Source of the DNA: an uncultured Clostridia bacterium
GTDB lineage: Bacteria; Bacillota; Clostridia; Peptostreptococcales; Anaerovoracaceae
NCBI GenBank assembly: GCA_946541285.1
Contig: CAMNJG010000062.1
Span: forward strand, 1-7,640
Direction: 5' to 3'
Length of the DNA stretch: 7,640 nt
The notes below the pieces were generated by a model. The model was given only the letters and a program-made list of their open reading frames with translations. It had not been told where the DNA came from and searched no databases. Shown piece by piece: positions 1 through 6,733 of the stretch. Position 1 is the stretch's first letter, and each line of letters starts with the position of its first letter. A program made the translations under genes and the position numbers.

Positions 1-690
1 AAGCTGGGAAAAAAAGTCATCCAGATCGGCTGTGATCCCAAGGCGGATTCCACCATCAATCTGCTGGGAGGAGAACCGCTGGAACCGGTCATGAATTACA
101 TGAGAGAATACGATGACGAACCCCAGTCCCTGGAGGAAATTTCCAGAGTCGGTTTCGGTGGTGTACTGTGTATTGAAACCGGCGGACCGACGCCGGGCCT
201 GGGCTGTGCCGGCCGCGGGATTATCGCGACTTTCAGCCTTCTGGAAGATCTGGAACTGTTTGAAAAATACAATCCGGACGTCGTGATGTACGATGTCCTG
301 GGGGATGTCGTCTGCGGCGGTTTCGCGGCACCGATCCGGGAAGGCTATGCAGAAAAAATCCTGATTGTCACCTCCGGGGAAAAAATGGCGCTTTACGCTG
401 CCAATAATATCAAAACAGCAGTGGATAATTTTGAAGACCGGGGGTACGCTTCGGTCGGCGGCATTATCCTGAACCGGAGAAATGTAGAGAATGAACGGGA
501 AAAAGTGGAAGCCTTCGCGGAACAGAGCGGCATCCCGATTATCGCGGACATTCCGAGAAGCCAGGACATCATTCATTACGAAGACCTGGGGATGACCGTG
601 ATTGAAGGGGATCCGGAGCTGGAAATCAGTAAGATTTATCTGGATCTGGCGGAACGGCTGCTGGAGCAGGAACAGGTGAATGAAAAATGA
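1..690 (+). CDS. NifH-like ATP-dependent [4Fe-4S] reductase (5' partial)
   Basis: The reading frame is open from base 1 to the TGA at 688-690, giving 229 residues; the ATG at 91 is internal. The window starts at the equivalent of about residue 28 of Azotobacter NifH, so the P-loop lies upstream. Visible motifs are GCDPKADST (10-18), GLGCAGRG with cluster ligand Cys69 and the Arg (residue 72) that is ADP-ribosylated in some NifH proteins, the switch II stretch YDVLGDVVCGG with Asp98, Asp102 and cluster ligand Cys105, GGIILNRRN in the nucleotide-binding region, and MTVIEGDP near the C-terminus. Family knowledge predicts a cytosolic homodimer with one [4Fe-4S] cluster shared through the two Cys pairs, driving ATP-dependent electron transfer to a component-1 partner. 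That partner is presumably encoded by the next two genes, the first of which overlaps this one by 4 nt. It lacks the long C-terminal tail of true NifH, as nitrogenase-like reductases often do. The family is certain; the subgroup (NifH, CfbC, BchL/X or other) is unassigned, so no symbol is given. Confidence 0.95.
   Translation, partial: KLGKKVIQIGCDPKADSTINLLGGEPLEPVMNYMREYDDEPQSLEEISRVGFGGVLCIETGGPTPGLGCAGRGIIATFSLLEDLELFEKYNPDVVMYDVLGDVVCGGFAAPIREGYAEKILIVTSGEKMALYAANNIKTAVDNFEDRGYASVGGIILNRRNVENEREKVEAFAEQSGIPIIADIPRSQDIIHYEDLGMTVIEGDPELEISKIYLDLAERLLEQEQVNEK
674..679 (+). promoter_or_regulatory. Ribosome binding site for the NifD/E-like gene
   Basis: AGGTGA lies 7 nt before the ATG at 687, inside the end of the NifH-like gene. 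It supports the ATG that overlaps the upstream stop as ATGA, a typical arrangement for translational coupling. Confidence 0.6.
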
Positions 691-1991
691 CAGAAAGAAA
701 TGCATATTATATCACGGCAGGAGAACTGGCCGCGCTGGGACCGGGAAACATTCCGTCAGAACTGCTTTCTTCCGCGCATCTGATCTACAGTTCTCCGGCG
801 GCGCTTTCCTTTAACTCGCCGGGAGCGCAGGGATTTGGTGTCAAAAGAGCAGGTCTTGCCATTCCGGGTTCGGTTATGCTGCTGGTGGCTCCCGGCTGCT
901 GCGGCCGGAATACGACGATCCTCAGCAGGCTGGGAGGTTACAGTGACCGTTTTTTCTATCTGCTGATGGATGATACGGATATTATTACAGGCCGCCATCT
1001 GAAAAAGATTCCGGATGCCGTCAGGGAAGTTGTGGACGCGATGGAAGTGCCGCCGACGGTAGTGATGATCTGTATCACCTGTGTGGATGCCCTGCTGGGG
1101 ACGGATATGGAACGGGTCTGCAGGAAGGCTTCGGAGGTGGCAGGACTGCCGGTCCTGCCGTGCTATATGTACGCGCTGACCAGAGAAGGCCGGGAACCTC
1201 CGATGAACGCGGTCAGAAAATCCATCTATTCGCTGCTGGAGAAAACAGAACGGGATCCCGCAGTGGTCAATCTGCTCGGGGAGTTCGCCCCGCTGACCGA
1301 TGACTCGGAAATTTATGAGATCCTTTCCGCGGCCGGTGTCCGGAAGGTCAATGAAATTTCCAGGCTGGATACTTTTGAAGAATATCTGGGAATGTCCAGA
1401 GCGAACTTTAATATCGTGATTAATCCGGAGTGCCGCCTGGCAGCGAATGATCTGTCCGCGAGGGCGGGGATCCCGTATGTGGAGCTGAGAAAACTGCATC
1501 ATACCGAACGGATACACCGTCAGTATGAGCTGTTTGCCGCCGGGACAGGGATGAAAATCGATGACCAGGCTTATCGGATGGAGGCAGAAAAAGAAGTAAA
1601 GAAATTCTGCGATCAATATCCGGAAACGACCTTTGCTGTTGGGGAAACGCTGAACGGGGAATCTTTTGAAATAGCGCTGTCCCTGCTCCGGTATGGTCAT
1701 AAAATATCTGAGATTTACGGGACAGTGACCGCAGAGAATTTTGTGTATATTAAAAAGATCGCGGAACTGTCTCCGGGAACCAGGATTTATACCAATCTCT
1801 CACCGTCGATGATGTACTATGACTGTTCGGAAGCGCCGGCGGATGTGACGATCGGCGCGGATGCCGCTTATTATCAGCCGGATGCCCCGAATGTGCCATG
1901 GAACCAGGAGGTTCAGCCTTTCGGATACGCGGCGGTGACACATCTGTTCCGTCAGCTGTATGAAGCCAGGGAGAAGGAGGCGCGGAGATGA
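687..1991 (+). CDS. Nitrogenase component-1-like subunit, NifD/NifE type
   Basis: A 434-aa protein of the NifD/K/E/N oxidoreductase superfamily, expected to pair with the next gene product and take electrons from the NifH-like protein. In the N-terminal domain, APGCCGRN (68-75) matches the HGPxGC motif, so Cys72 fits NifD Cys88. CVDALLGTD (132-140) matches NifD CPIGLIGDD, so Cys132 fits Cys154. The first NifD cluster Cys (Cys62) is missing: the region around residues 42-46 (FNSPG) has none. Extra Cys71 and Cys129 make CC and CxxC pairs. In the middle domain, NIVINPEC (242-249) followed by a GIPYVEL stretch aligns with the NifD segment carrying FeMo-co ligand Cys275, so Cys249 may bind a cofactor. 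Near the C-terminus, PWNQE (404-408) resembles the NifE NQE motif, and no His stands at the NifD His442 position. NifD is about 490 aa, so this is somewhat short. Family membership is firm; the alignments are by eye and the substrate is unknown. Confidence 0.9.
   Translation: MTERNAYYITAGELAALGPGNIPSELLSSAHLIYSSPAALSFNSPGAQGFGVKRAGLAIPGSVMLLVAPGCCGRNTTILSRLGGYSDRFFYLLMDDTDIITGRHLKKIPDAVREVVDAMEVPPTVVMICITCVDALLGTDMERVCRKASEVAGLPVLPCYMYALTREGREPPMNAVRKSIYSLLEKTERDPAVVNLLGEFAPLTDDSEIYEILSAAGVRKVNEISRLDTFEEYLGMSRANFNIVINPECRLAANDLSARAGIPYVELRKLHHTERIHRQYELFAAGTGMKIDDQAYRMEAEKEVKKFCDQYPETTFAVGETLNGESFEIALSLLRYGHKISEIYGTVTAENFVYIKKIAELSPGTRIYTNLSPSMMYYDCSEAPADVTIGADAAYYQPDAPNVPWNQEVQPFGYAAVTHLFRQLYEAREKEARR
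1974..1980 (+). promoter_or_regulatory. Ribosome binding site for the NifK/N-like gene
   Basis: A full AAGGAGG lies 7 nt before the ATG at 1988, inside the end of the preceding gene. It fixes this start and suggests strong independent initiation in addition to ATGA coupling. Confidence 0.8.
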
Positions 1992-3070
1992 AAGGATTAT
2001 TGAGATATCTGTCGCCGCTGGCGCCGGATCAGTCAGGAGCGGTTGCGGTCCTGTACGGAATGGACTGTATCACTGTGGTCTGTGACGCGGGAGGCTGTAC
2101 CGGGAACATCTGCGGCTTTGATGAACCGCGCTGGTATGATAAGCCGGGCGCTGTCTTTTCCGCGGGACTGAGGGATATGGACGCGATCCTGGGAAGGGAT
2201 GACAGACTGATTGAAAAACTGGCGGACGCGGCAAAGCGGACAGACGCTTCTTTTACCGCCATTATCGGGACGCCGGTTCCGGCGGTGATCGGAACCGATT
2301 ACCGCGCGCTGTCCAGGATGGCTCAGAAAAAATGCGGAATGCCCTCCATCGCGGTAGAATGTACCGGCACCAGACTTTATGACGAAGGCGCTTCCGATAC
2401 CTACCGGACTCTTTTCCGTAAATTCGCGGAAAAGACCGGGACAGAAGGGCCTGTTCATGACAATACGGAAAAACAGGGAAAAACAGCCGGAATCCTCGGA
2501 ATGACCCCTCTGGATATTTCGCTGAAAGACGGCAGACCTTATTTTACGGAAAATGAACGTTACCGGGATTACTCTGCGTTTTACGATTACGGGATGGGCG
2601 CAGGACTGGAAGCCGTCAGAAACGCGGCATCAGTAACGGAGAACATACTGGTTTCACCCTCAGGGCTTGCGGCGGCTGAATACCTGAAAAAGAAGTTCGG
2701 TACTCCGTATCGCTGGGAATACCCGTTTATCGGGGAAGCACTGCGTCAGGAGCTGGTGTCACTGGCAGGCCGCCGGGTCCTGGTCATTCATCAGCAGGTT
2801 GCCGCTTCCGCGGCGCGGGATCTGATCGAAGAAGCCGGACCGTCGGATGTCACCTGCGCGACCTGGTTCCTGCAGCCGGATCCGATGAAACGCCCGGGGG
2901 ATCTGCATCTGGAGACAGAATCCCAGTTCGTGGAACTGTGCCGGGATGGCGCTTATGATGCCATTGTCGGGGATCCGGAATTCCTGAGGGCTGCCCGTAT
3001 GTCCGGTTATCAGGGAACAATGGTGGAGTTTCCGCATTTTGCTGTGTCAGGGGTGCTGGCCGATGAATGA
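1988..3070 (+). CDS. Nitrogenase component-1-like subunit, short NifK/NifN type
   Basis: A 360-aa protein that overlaps the previous gene by 4 nt (ATGA). I assign it to the nitrogenase component-1 superfamily from its layout: an N-terminal domain with a Gly/Cys turn (CDAGGC, 32-37) where the family has HGPxGC, then GTPVPAVIGTD (94-104) matching the NifK TTCMAEVIGDD region, then two Rossmann-like segments (ILVSPSGLAAAEYL near 220-233 and RRVLVIHQQ at 262-270). Cys27, Cys32, Cys37 and Cys42 form an exact CX4CX4CX4C pattern. Pro96 stands where NifK has cluster ligand Cys153. No counterpart of the first NifK Cys is seen. The protein ends soon after FPHFAVSG, a region followed in larger family members by a C-terminal helical part, so it is compact compared with NifK (about 520 aa). 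It probably forms a heterodimer or heterotetramer with the upstream subunit. The true stop is supported by the overlapping intact hypF. Function is unknown. Confidence 0.82.
   Translation: MKGLLRYLSPLAPDQSGAVAVLYGMDCITVVCDAGGCTGNICGFDEPRWYDKPGAVFSAGLRDMDAILGRDDRLIEKLADAAKRTDASFTAIIGTPVPAVIGTDYRALSRMAQKKCGMPSIAVECTGTRLYDEGASDTYRTLFRKFAEKTGTEGPVHDNTEKQGKTAGILGMTPLDISLKDGRPYFTENERYRDYSAFYDYGMGAGLEAVRNAASVTENILVSPSGLAAAEYLKKKFGTPYRWEYPFIGEALRQELVSLAGRRVLVIHQQVAASAARDLIEEAGPSDVTCATWFLQPDPMKRPGDLHLETESQFVELCRDGAYDAIVGDPEFLRAARMSGYQGTMVEFPHFAVSGVLADE
3049..3055 (+). promoter_or_regulatory. Ribosome binding site deciding the hypF start
   Basis: AGGGGTG lies 7 nt before the ATG at 3063. It favours that codon over an in-frame TTG at 3039, which would add eight residues unlike the HypF family. 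Confidence 0.6.
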
Positions 3071-5438
3071 AACAGACCGGAAGAAAAACGAAAAAGAAAC
3101 CAGGACCGTCATCATCCGTGTGTACGGAATTGTCCAGGGCGTCGGGTTCCGTCCCTTTGTCAGCCGTGCTGCTGACGCGGCCGGGATCAGGGGAAGTGTC
3201 GCCAATAAAGGTTCCTATGTGGAAATCTTCGCCCGGGGAACCGAAACACAACTGGCAGCGTTTCACAGGGAACTGGAGGAACATCCGCCGGAACGTTCCG
3301 CGGTCCTGAAAATCGATACGGCAGAGATCGAAGACCGGGATTACACGGATTTTCAGATTATTGAAAGCGAAAAAGAAGCAGGGGATATTTTCGTATCACC
3401 GGACATCGCCACCTGTCCGAAATGCAGAGAGGAACTGTATGATCCGGCAAACCGCCGTTATATGCATCCTTTTATTAACTGTACCGCCTGCGGGCCGCGC
3501 CTGACGATTCTGGACGCGATGCCCTATGACCGGGAACGGACCAGTATGGCGGATTTCCCGATGTGTCCGGACTGTGAATACGAATATACCCATGCGGAGA
3601 CACGGCGCTACGATGCCCAGCCGGTCTGCTGCAATGACTGCGGGCCGGAGGTGTACCTGATCGGTTCGGAACTGCGGGGCCGGGAGGCGATCACGGCTGT
3701 CCGTCAGGCAATCCTGGATGGAAAGATTGTGGCAGTCAAAGGCATTGGCGGGTTTCACCTGTGCTGCAACGCGGAAAATGAGGAAGCGGTGGCACGGCTG
3801 CGCAGGCTGAAAAACCGTCCGATGAAGCCATTCGCCGTCATGATGAGGGATCTGGAAACGGTCCGGAGGGAATGCGAACTGATCCCAGAAGCAGAGCCGG
3901 TGCTTGATGGTCATGAAAAGCCGATTATTCTTCTGAAAAAGAGAAAGCAGAGCCGCCTGGCTCCCGATGTGGCGCCGGATAATCCGAAAGTGGGCGTGAT
4001 GCTCCCTTACGCGCCGCTGCAGATGCTGCTTTTTGATTATAACGACGGACTGGAAATGACGACAGACAGTTTTGTCATGACCAGTGCCAACGCCTCCGGC
4101 GCGCCGATCTGCCGGACCGATGAAGACGCGCTTGCCGAGCTCTCCGGAATGTGTGACCTGATCCTGTCCCATAACCGGAAAATCCGGATCCGCGCGGATG
4201 ATTCCGTGATGGACTTTTACAGGGGCCGTCCGTATATGATCCGCAGGTCGCGGGGGTACGCGCCATTGCCGTTTATGATGTCGGTTCCATATACAGGAAG
4301 TGTCCTGGCAATGGGCGGAGAACTGAAGAATACGTTCTGTGTCGGAAAAAACCAGCTTCTTTATCCTTCTCCTTACGTGGGGGATCTCGCGGATCTGAGA
4401 ACGGTGAAAGCGCTGGAAGAAACCGTGCGCAGGCTGGAAACACTTCTGGAAACAGAACCGGAGATCGTTGCCTGTGACCTTCACCCGAAATACAATTCAG
4501 TGTATGTGGCACACCGGCAGAATCTCCCGGTTTATGAAGTGCAGCATCATTACGCGCATATCCTGTCCTGCATGGCGGAGCATGACCGGGAAGATCCGGT
4601 GATCGGGGTTTCCTTTGACGGGACAGGATACGGAACCGACGGGACGATCTGGGGAGGAGAAATTCTCCGCGCGGACCGCAGTTCCTTTGAACGTCTGGGA
4701 CATATCCGTCCGTTTCGTCATGTCGGCGGAGATCTCGGTGTCAGACAGGGATGGCGCATCGCGGTTTCCATGATCAACGATCTGTACGGAGAAAAGGCCG
4801 CCGGGATTGCTGCCTCTCTTGAATTATGCAGTGGCCAGGAACAGCAGCTGATCCGGCGGATGGCGGAGAAACGGATCAACTGTGTAGACTCCACGAGCGC
4901 CGGCAGACTGTTTGACGCCGTAAGCGCGGTGACCGGAATCCGGAAGGAAGCGACGTATGAAGGTGAAATGTCCGTGACGCTGATGTACCGGGCGCAGGCT
5001 TTCCTGGAAGCAGCCATGGCGGCAGATCCGCGGCAGATCGAAAATCTGCGCGCGGAAATCCGGGAGCACGGGGACAGGCAAAGTGATATGGCAGACGGAG
5101 AGATCATTCTTCCGACAGAACGACTGTTCCGGCGAATAGTGGACATGACCCTTCGCGGTGAAGACGCAGGGAAAACCGCTTACTGTTTCCATGTGGGGCT
5201 GGCGGAACAGATCGTTTCTGCTGTGAAAGAGGCAAGGGAACGGACCGGTATCACAGCCGCCGCGCTGAGCGGAGGCGTATTTCAGAATCTGCTGCTGCTG
5301 GAACTGGTGGACAGCAGACTTGAGGAAGAAGGAATCCAGGTGCTCCGGCACAGCCTGGTGCCGCCAAATGACGGTGGCATCGCGCTGGGGCAGGCCCTGG
5401 CCGCGATGGAATATCTGAACCGGAAACAGATGGCATAA
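3063..5438 (+). CDS. hypF: Carbamoyltransferase HypF, hydrogenase maturation
   Basis: A 791-aa protein (E. coli HypF is 750 aa) that takes the carbamoyl group from carbamoyl phosphate, activates it as carbamoyl-AMP and passes it to the C-terminal Cys of HypE, the first step towards the cyanide ligands of [NiFe] hydrogenase. All expected domains are present in order. The acylphosphatase-like domain carries VQGVGFRPFV (24-33). Two zinc-finger-like CX2CX18CX2C motifs use Cys118/121/140/143 and Cys168/171/190/193. The YrdC-like domain includes KGIGGFHLCC (226-235) and SANASGAPI (341-349). The Kae1-like C-terminal domain has HHYAHI with His495 and His499, FDGTGYGTDG (518-527), LSGGVFQN (735-742) and PPNDGGIALGQ (767-777). 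No frameshift or missing key residue was seen. The start overlaps the upstream gene by 8 nt, which ties the hyp genes to the nitrogenase-like genes in one transcript. Identification is secure. Confidence 0.98.
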   Translation: MNETDRKKNEKETRTVIIRVYGIVQGVGFRPFVSRAADAAGIRGSVANKGSYVEIFARGTETQLAAFHRELEEHPPERSAVLKIDTAEIEDRDYTDFQIIESEKEAGDIFVSPDIATCPKCREELYDPANRRYMHPFINCTACGPRLTILDAMPYDRERTSMADFPMCPDCEYEYTHAETRRYDAQPVCCNDCGPEVYLIGSELRGREAITAVRQAILDGKIVAVKGIGGFHLCCNAENEEAVARLRRLKNRPMKPFAVMMRDLETVRRECELIPEAEPVLDGHEKPIILLKKRKQSRLAPDVAPDNPKVGVMLPYAPLQMLLFDYNDGLEMTTDSFVMTSANASGAPICRTDEDALAELSGMCDLILSHNRKIRIRADDSVMDFYRGRPYMIRRSRGYAPLPFMMSVPYTGSVLAMGGELKNTFCVGKNQLLYPSPYVGDLADLRTVKALEETVRRLETLLETEPEIVACDLHPKYNSVYVAHRQNLPVYEVQHHYAHILSCMAEHDREDPVIGVSFDGTGYGTDGTIWGGEILRADRSSFERLGHIRPFRHVGGDLGVRQGWRIAVSMINDLYGEKAAGIAASLELCSGQEQQLIRRMAEKRINCVDSTSAGRLFDAVSAVTGIRKEATYEGEMSVTLMYRAQAFLEAAMAADPRQIENLRAEIREHGDRQSDMADGEIILPTERLFRRIVDMTLRGEDAGKTAYCFHVGLAEQIVSAVKEARERTGITAAALSGGVFQNLLLLELVDSRLEEEGIQVLRHSLVPPNDGGIALGQALAAMEYLNRKQMA

Positions 5439-5473
5439 AAAACGAATGAAACAGATTTGAAGGAGGCAATCCT
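5439..5473 (+). other. 35-bp intergenic gap, hypF-hypC
   Basis: This is the only non-coding stretch in the window. It is A-rich and contains the hypC ribosome binding site. I see no -35/-10 pair, inverted repeat or T-tract, so nothing here suggests a new promoter or a terminator. Confidence 0.7.
5460..5466 (+). promoter_or_regulatory. Ribosome binding site for hypC
   Basis: A perfect AAGGAGG lies 7 nt before the ATG at 5474. HypC is a small protein partner, so strong initiation here could raise its level relative to HypF; that consequence is inference. Confidence 0.85.
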
Positions 5474-5680
5474 ATGTGTGTTGGAATGGCAGCAAAAGTT
5501 GTGGGCGTAAAAGACGGAATGGCCGTCATCGATGCCAGTGGAGCGCGGCGGGAAGTGTCGGCGGAACTGATTGAGAATCTGGAACCTGGTGAATTCGTCA
5601 TGGTTCACGCGGGAACCGCCATCGCCAGAATCACAGAAGATGATCAGTCTGAAACAGAGCATATACTGGAGTTGTTATAA
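5474..5680 (+). CDS. hypC: Hydrogenase maturation chaperone HypC (HypC/HupF family)
   Basis: A 68-aa protein of the small HypC/HupF/HybG family (usually 70-95 aa). HypC binds HypD, carries the iron bearing the CN and CO ligands, and delivers it to the hydrogenase large-subunit precursor. The essential Cys sits at position 2 (MCVG), which fixes the start because the family needs Cys directly after Met. The second half follows the family pattern: LEPGEFVMVHAGTAIARI (36-53), with His45 in the conserved VHxGxAI motif. One oddity: the usual start is MC(I/L/V)G(I/V)PG, but here residues 6-7 are Ala-Ala, so the conserved Pro is lost. The stop codon abuts the hypD start with no spacer, matching the HypC-HypD complex. 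Identification rests on the Cys2 motif, size, VHxGxAI and position between hypF and hypD. Confidence 0.95.
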   Translation: MCVGMAAKVVGVKDGMAVIDASGARREVSAELIENLEPGEFVMVHAGTAIARITEDDQSETEHILELL

Positions 5681-6733
5681 ATGTCTGTGAATGAAGCAAG
5701 AAAAATTATAGAATCCTATGACGGACCGAAAATCCGGGTCATGGAGGTCTGCGGAACCCATACGCACGAAATCTTCCGTCTGGGAATCAGAAACCTGCTT
5801 CCGGAAAACATCGAACTGATTTCCGGACCAGGATGTCCGGTCTGTGTGACGCAGACCGGATTCATTGATGAAGCCGTGATGCTGGCCCTGGAGAAAGGAT
5901 GTACGATCTGTTCCTTTGGCGATCTGCTGCGGGTTCCGGGATCAGAAATGAGCCTGGCCCAGGCCAGGGCGAAAGGGGCCGATGTCCGTGTTGTTTACAT
6001 GCCTCTGGACGCGGTAAAGATCGCGCAGGAACATCCGGAACTGCAGGTAGTGTTCCTGGCGGTGGGATTTGAAACGACCACGCCGATTTCCTGCATTGCC
6101 GTGGAAAAGGCCGCGGAACTGGGACTGACGAATTTTTCACTGCTGACGGCCAACAAAACCATGCCGAACGCGTACATGGCCCTGAAGGACAGCGCGGATG
6201 CCTATCTGTATCCGGGACATGTGCATACGATTACCGGTACCGGCATCTGTCAGAAAATGAAAGATGATTATGGTGTATCCGGTGTGGTTGCCGGTTTTAC
6301 GGCCAGTGAACTCCTGACAGCGCTGGCAGTGATCGTAAAGAAAAAACAGGAGGGAGCACCTTTCTTTGTGAACGCTTATCCGAGAGTGGTCCGTGAAGAG
6401 GGGAACCCGAAGGCAGTGGAAATGATTGAAAAGATGATGGAGCCGTGCGATTCGGAATGGCGCGGACTCGGTGTGATTCCGGGATCCGGACTGCGTCTGA
6501 GAGAGGAATATCGCGATTACGACGCCCGGAGGAAGTATGATCTTCCGGAGATCCGGGGACACAGCAATCCGGCCTGCCGCTGCGGGGATGTCCTGCGGGG
6601 AGAGATCCGGCCTTACGAATGCGCTGTCTTCGGGAAAGTCTGCACACCGGAGCATCCTGTCGGAGCCTGCATGGTTTCCAGTGAAGGTGCCTGTGCCGCG
6701 TTTTATCAGTATGGAGGTCGCAATGGGAAATGA
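5681..6733 (+). CDS. hypD: Hydrogenase maturation iron-sulfur protein HypD
   Basis: A 350-aa protein (E. coli HypD is 373 aa), the [4Fe-4S] scaffold on which, together with HypC, iron receives two CN ligands and one CO. The catalytic Cys are visible: Cys24 in EVCGTHTHEI (22-31), and Cys52 and Cys55 in GPGCPVC (49-55), matching E. coli Cys41, Cys69 and Cys72. GFETTTP (129-135) and PGHVHTITG (178-186) are further family signatures. The C-terminal region is rich in Cys (299, 301, 314, 321, 330, 338), from which the cluster ligands come; CRCGDVLRGEI (299-309) is characteristic. The ATG follows the hypC TAA directly, with a weak TGGAG about 9 nt upstream (5667-5671), so translation probably depends partly on coupling to hypC. 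The end overlaps hypE by 11 nt. No key residue is missing. Confidence 0.98.
   Translation: MSVNEARKIIESYDGPKIRVMEVCGTHTHEIFRLGIRNLLPENIELISGPGCPVCVTQTGFIDEAVMLALEKGCTICSFGDLLRVPGSEMSLAQARAKGADVRVVYMPLDAVKIAQEHPELQVVFLAVGFETTTPISCIAVEKAAELGLTNFSLLTANKTMPNAYMALKDSADAYLYPGHVHTITGTGICQKMKDDYGVSGVVAGFTASELLTALAVIVKKKQEGAPFFVNAYPRVVREEGNPKAVEMIEKMMEPCDSEWRGLGVIPGSGLRLREEYRDYDARRKYDLPEIRGHSNPACRCGDVLRGEIRPYECAVFGKVCTPEHPVGACMVSSEGACAAFYQYGGRNGK
6713..6717 (+). promoter_or_regulatory. Ribosome binding site for hypE
   Basis: GGAGG inside the end of hypD lies 5 nt before the ATG at 6723. It supports this start, which gives the normal short HypE N-terminus ahead of the Gly-rich AHGGGGK motif. Confidence 0.7.

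Noticed and set aside
91..690. ATG at 91 as the true start of the NifH-like gene
   Set aside because: The frame is open back to base 1 and encodes the conserved GCDPKADST segment before the ATG, so the gene begins outside the window.
756..1700. 314-aa open frame on the minus strand
   Set aside because: Antisense to the NifD/E-like gene; the composition is that of a shadow frame and no domain is recognisable.
3039..3062. TTG at 3039 as the hypF start
   Set aside because: It adds MLCQGCWP, which is unlike HypF N-termini. The ATG at 3063 has a well-placed ribosome binding site.
1..3070. True nitrogenase (nifHDK)
   Set aside because: The component-1 subunits are too short, the FeMo-co His is missing, the P-cluster Cys pattern is incomplete, and no nifB, nifEN or nifV is in view.
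1..3070. Dark-operative protochlorophyllide or chlorophyllide reductase, or CfbCD
   Set aside because: No tetrapyrrole-pathway neighbours are present. CfbD works as a single-subunit type, whereas two different component-1 genes are present here, and the Cys pattern differs from BchNB.
3067..3309. 80-aa plus-strand frame inside the hypF start region
   Set aside because: It overlaps the acylphosphatase domain of hypF in another frame and has no family features.
3396..4484. 362-aa open frame on the minus strand
   Set aside because: Antisense to hypF, with shadow-type composition and no ribosome binding site or motif worth supporting.
5446..5460. Tiny frame MKQI in the hypF-hypC gap, as a possible leader peptide
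   Set aside because: It has only four residues, no ribosome binding site of its own, and no attenuator hairpin nearby.
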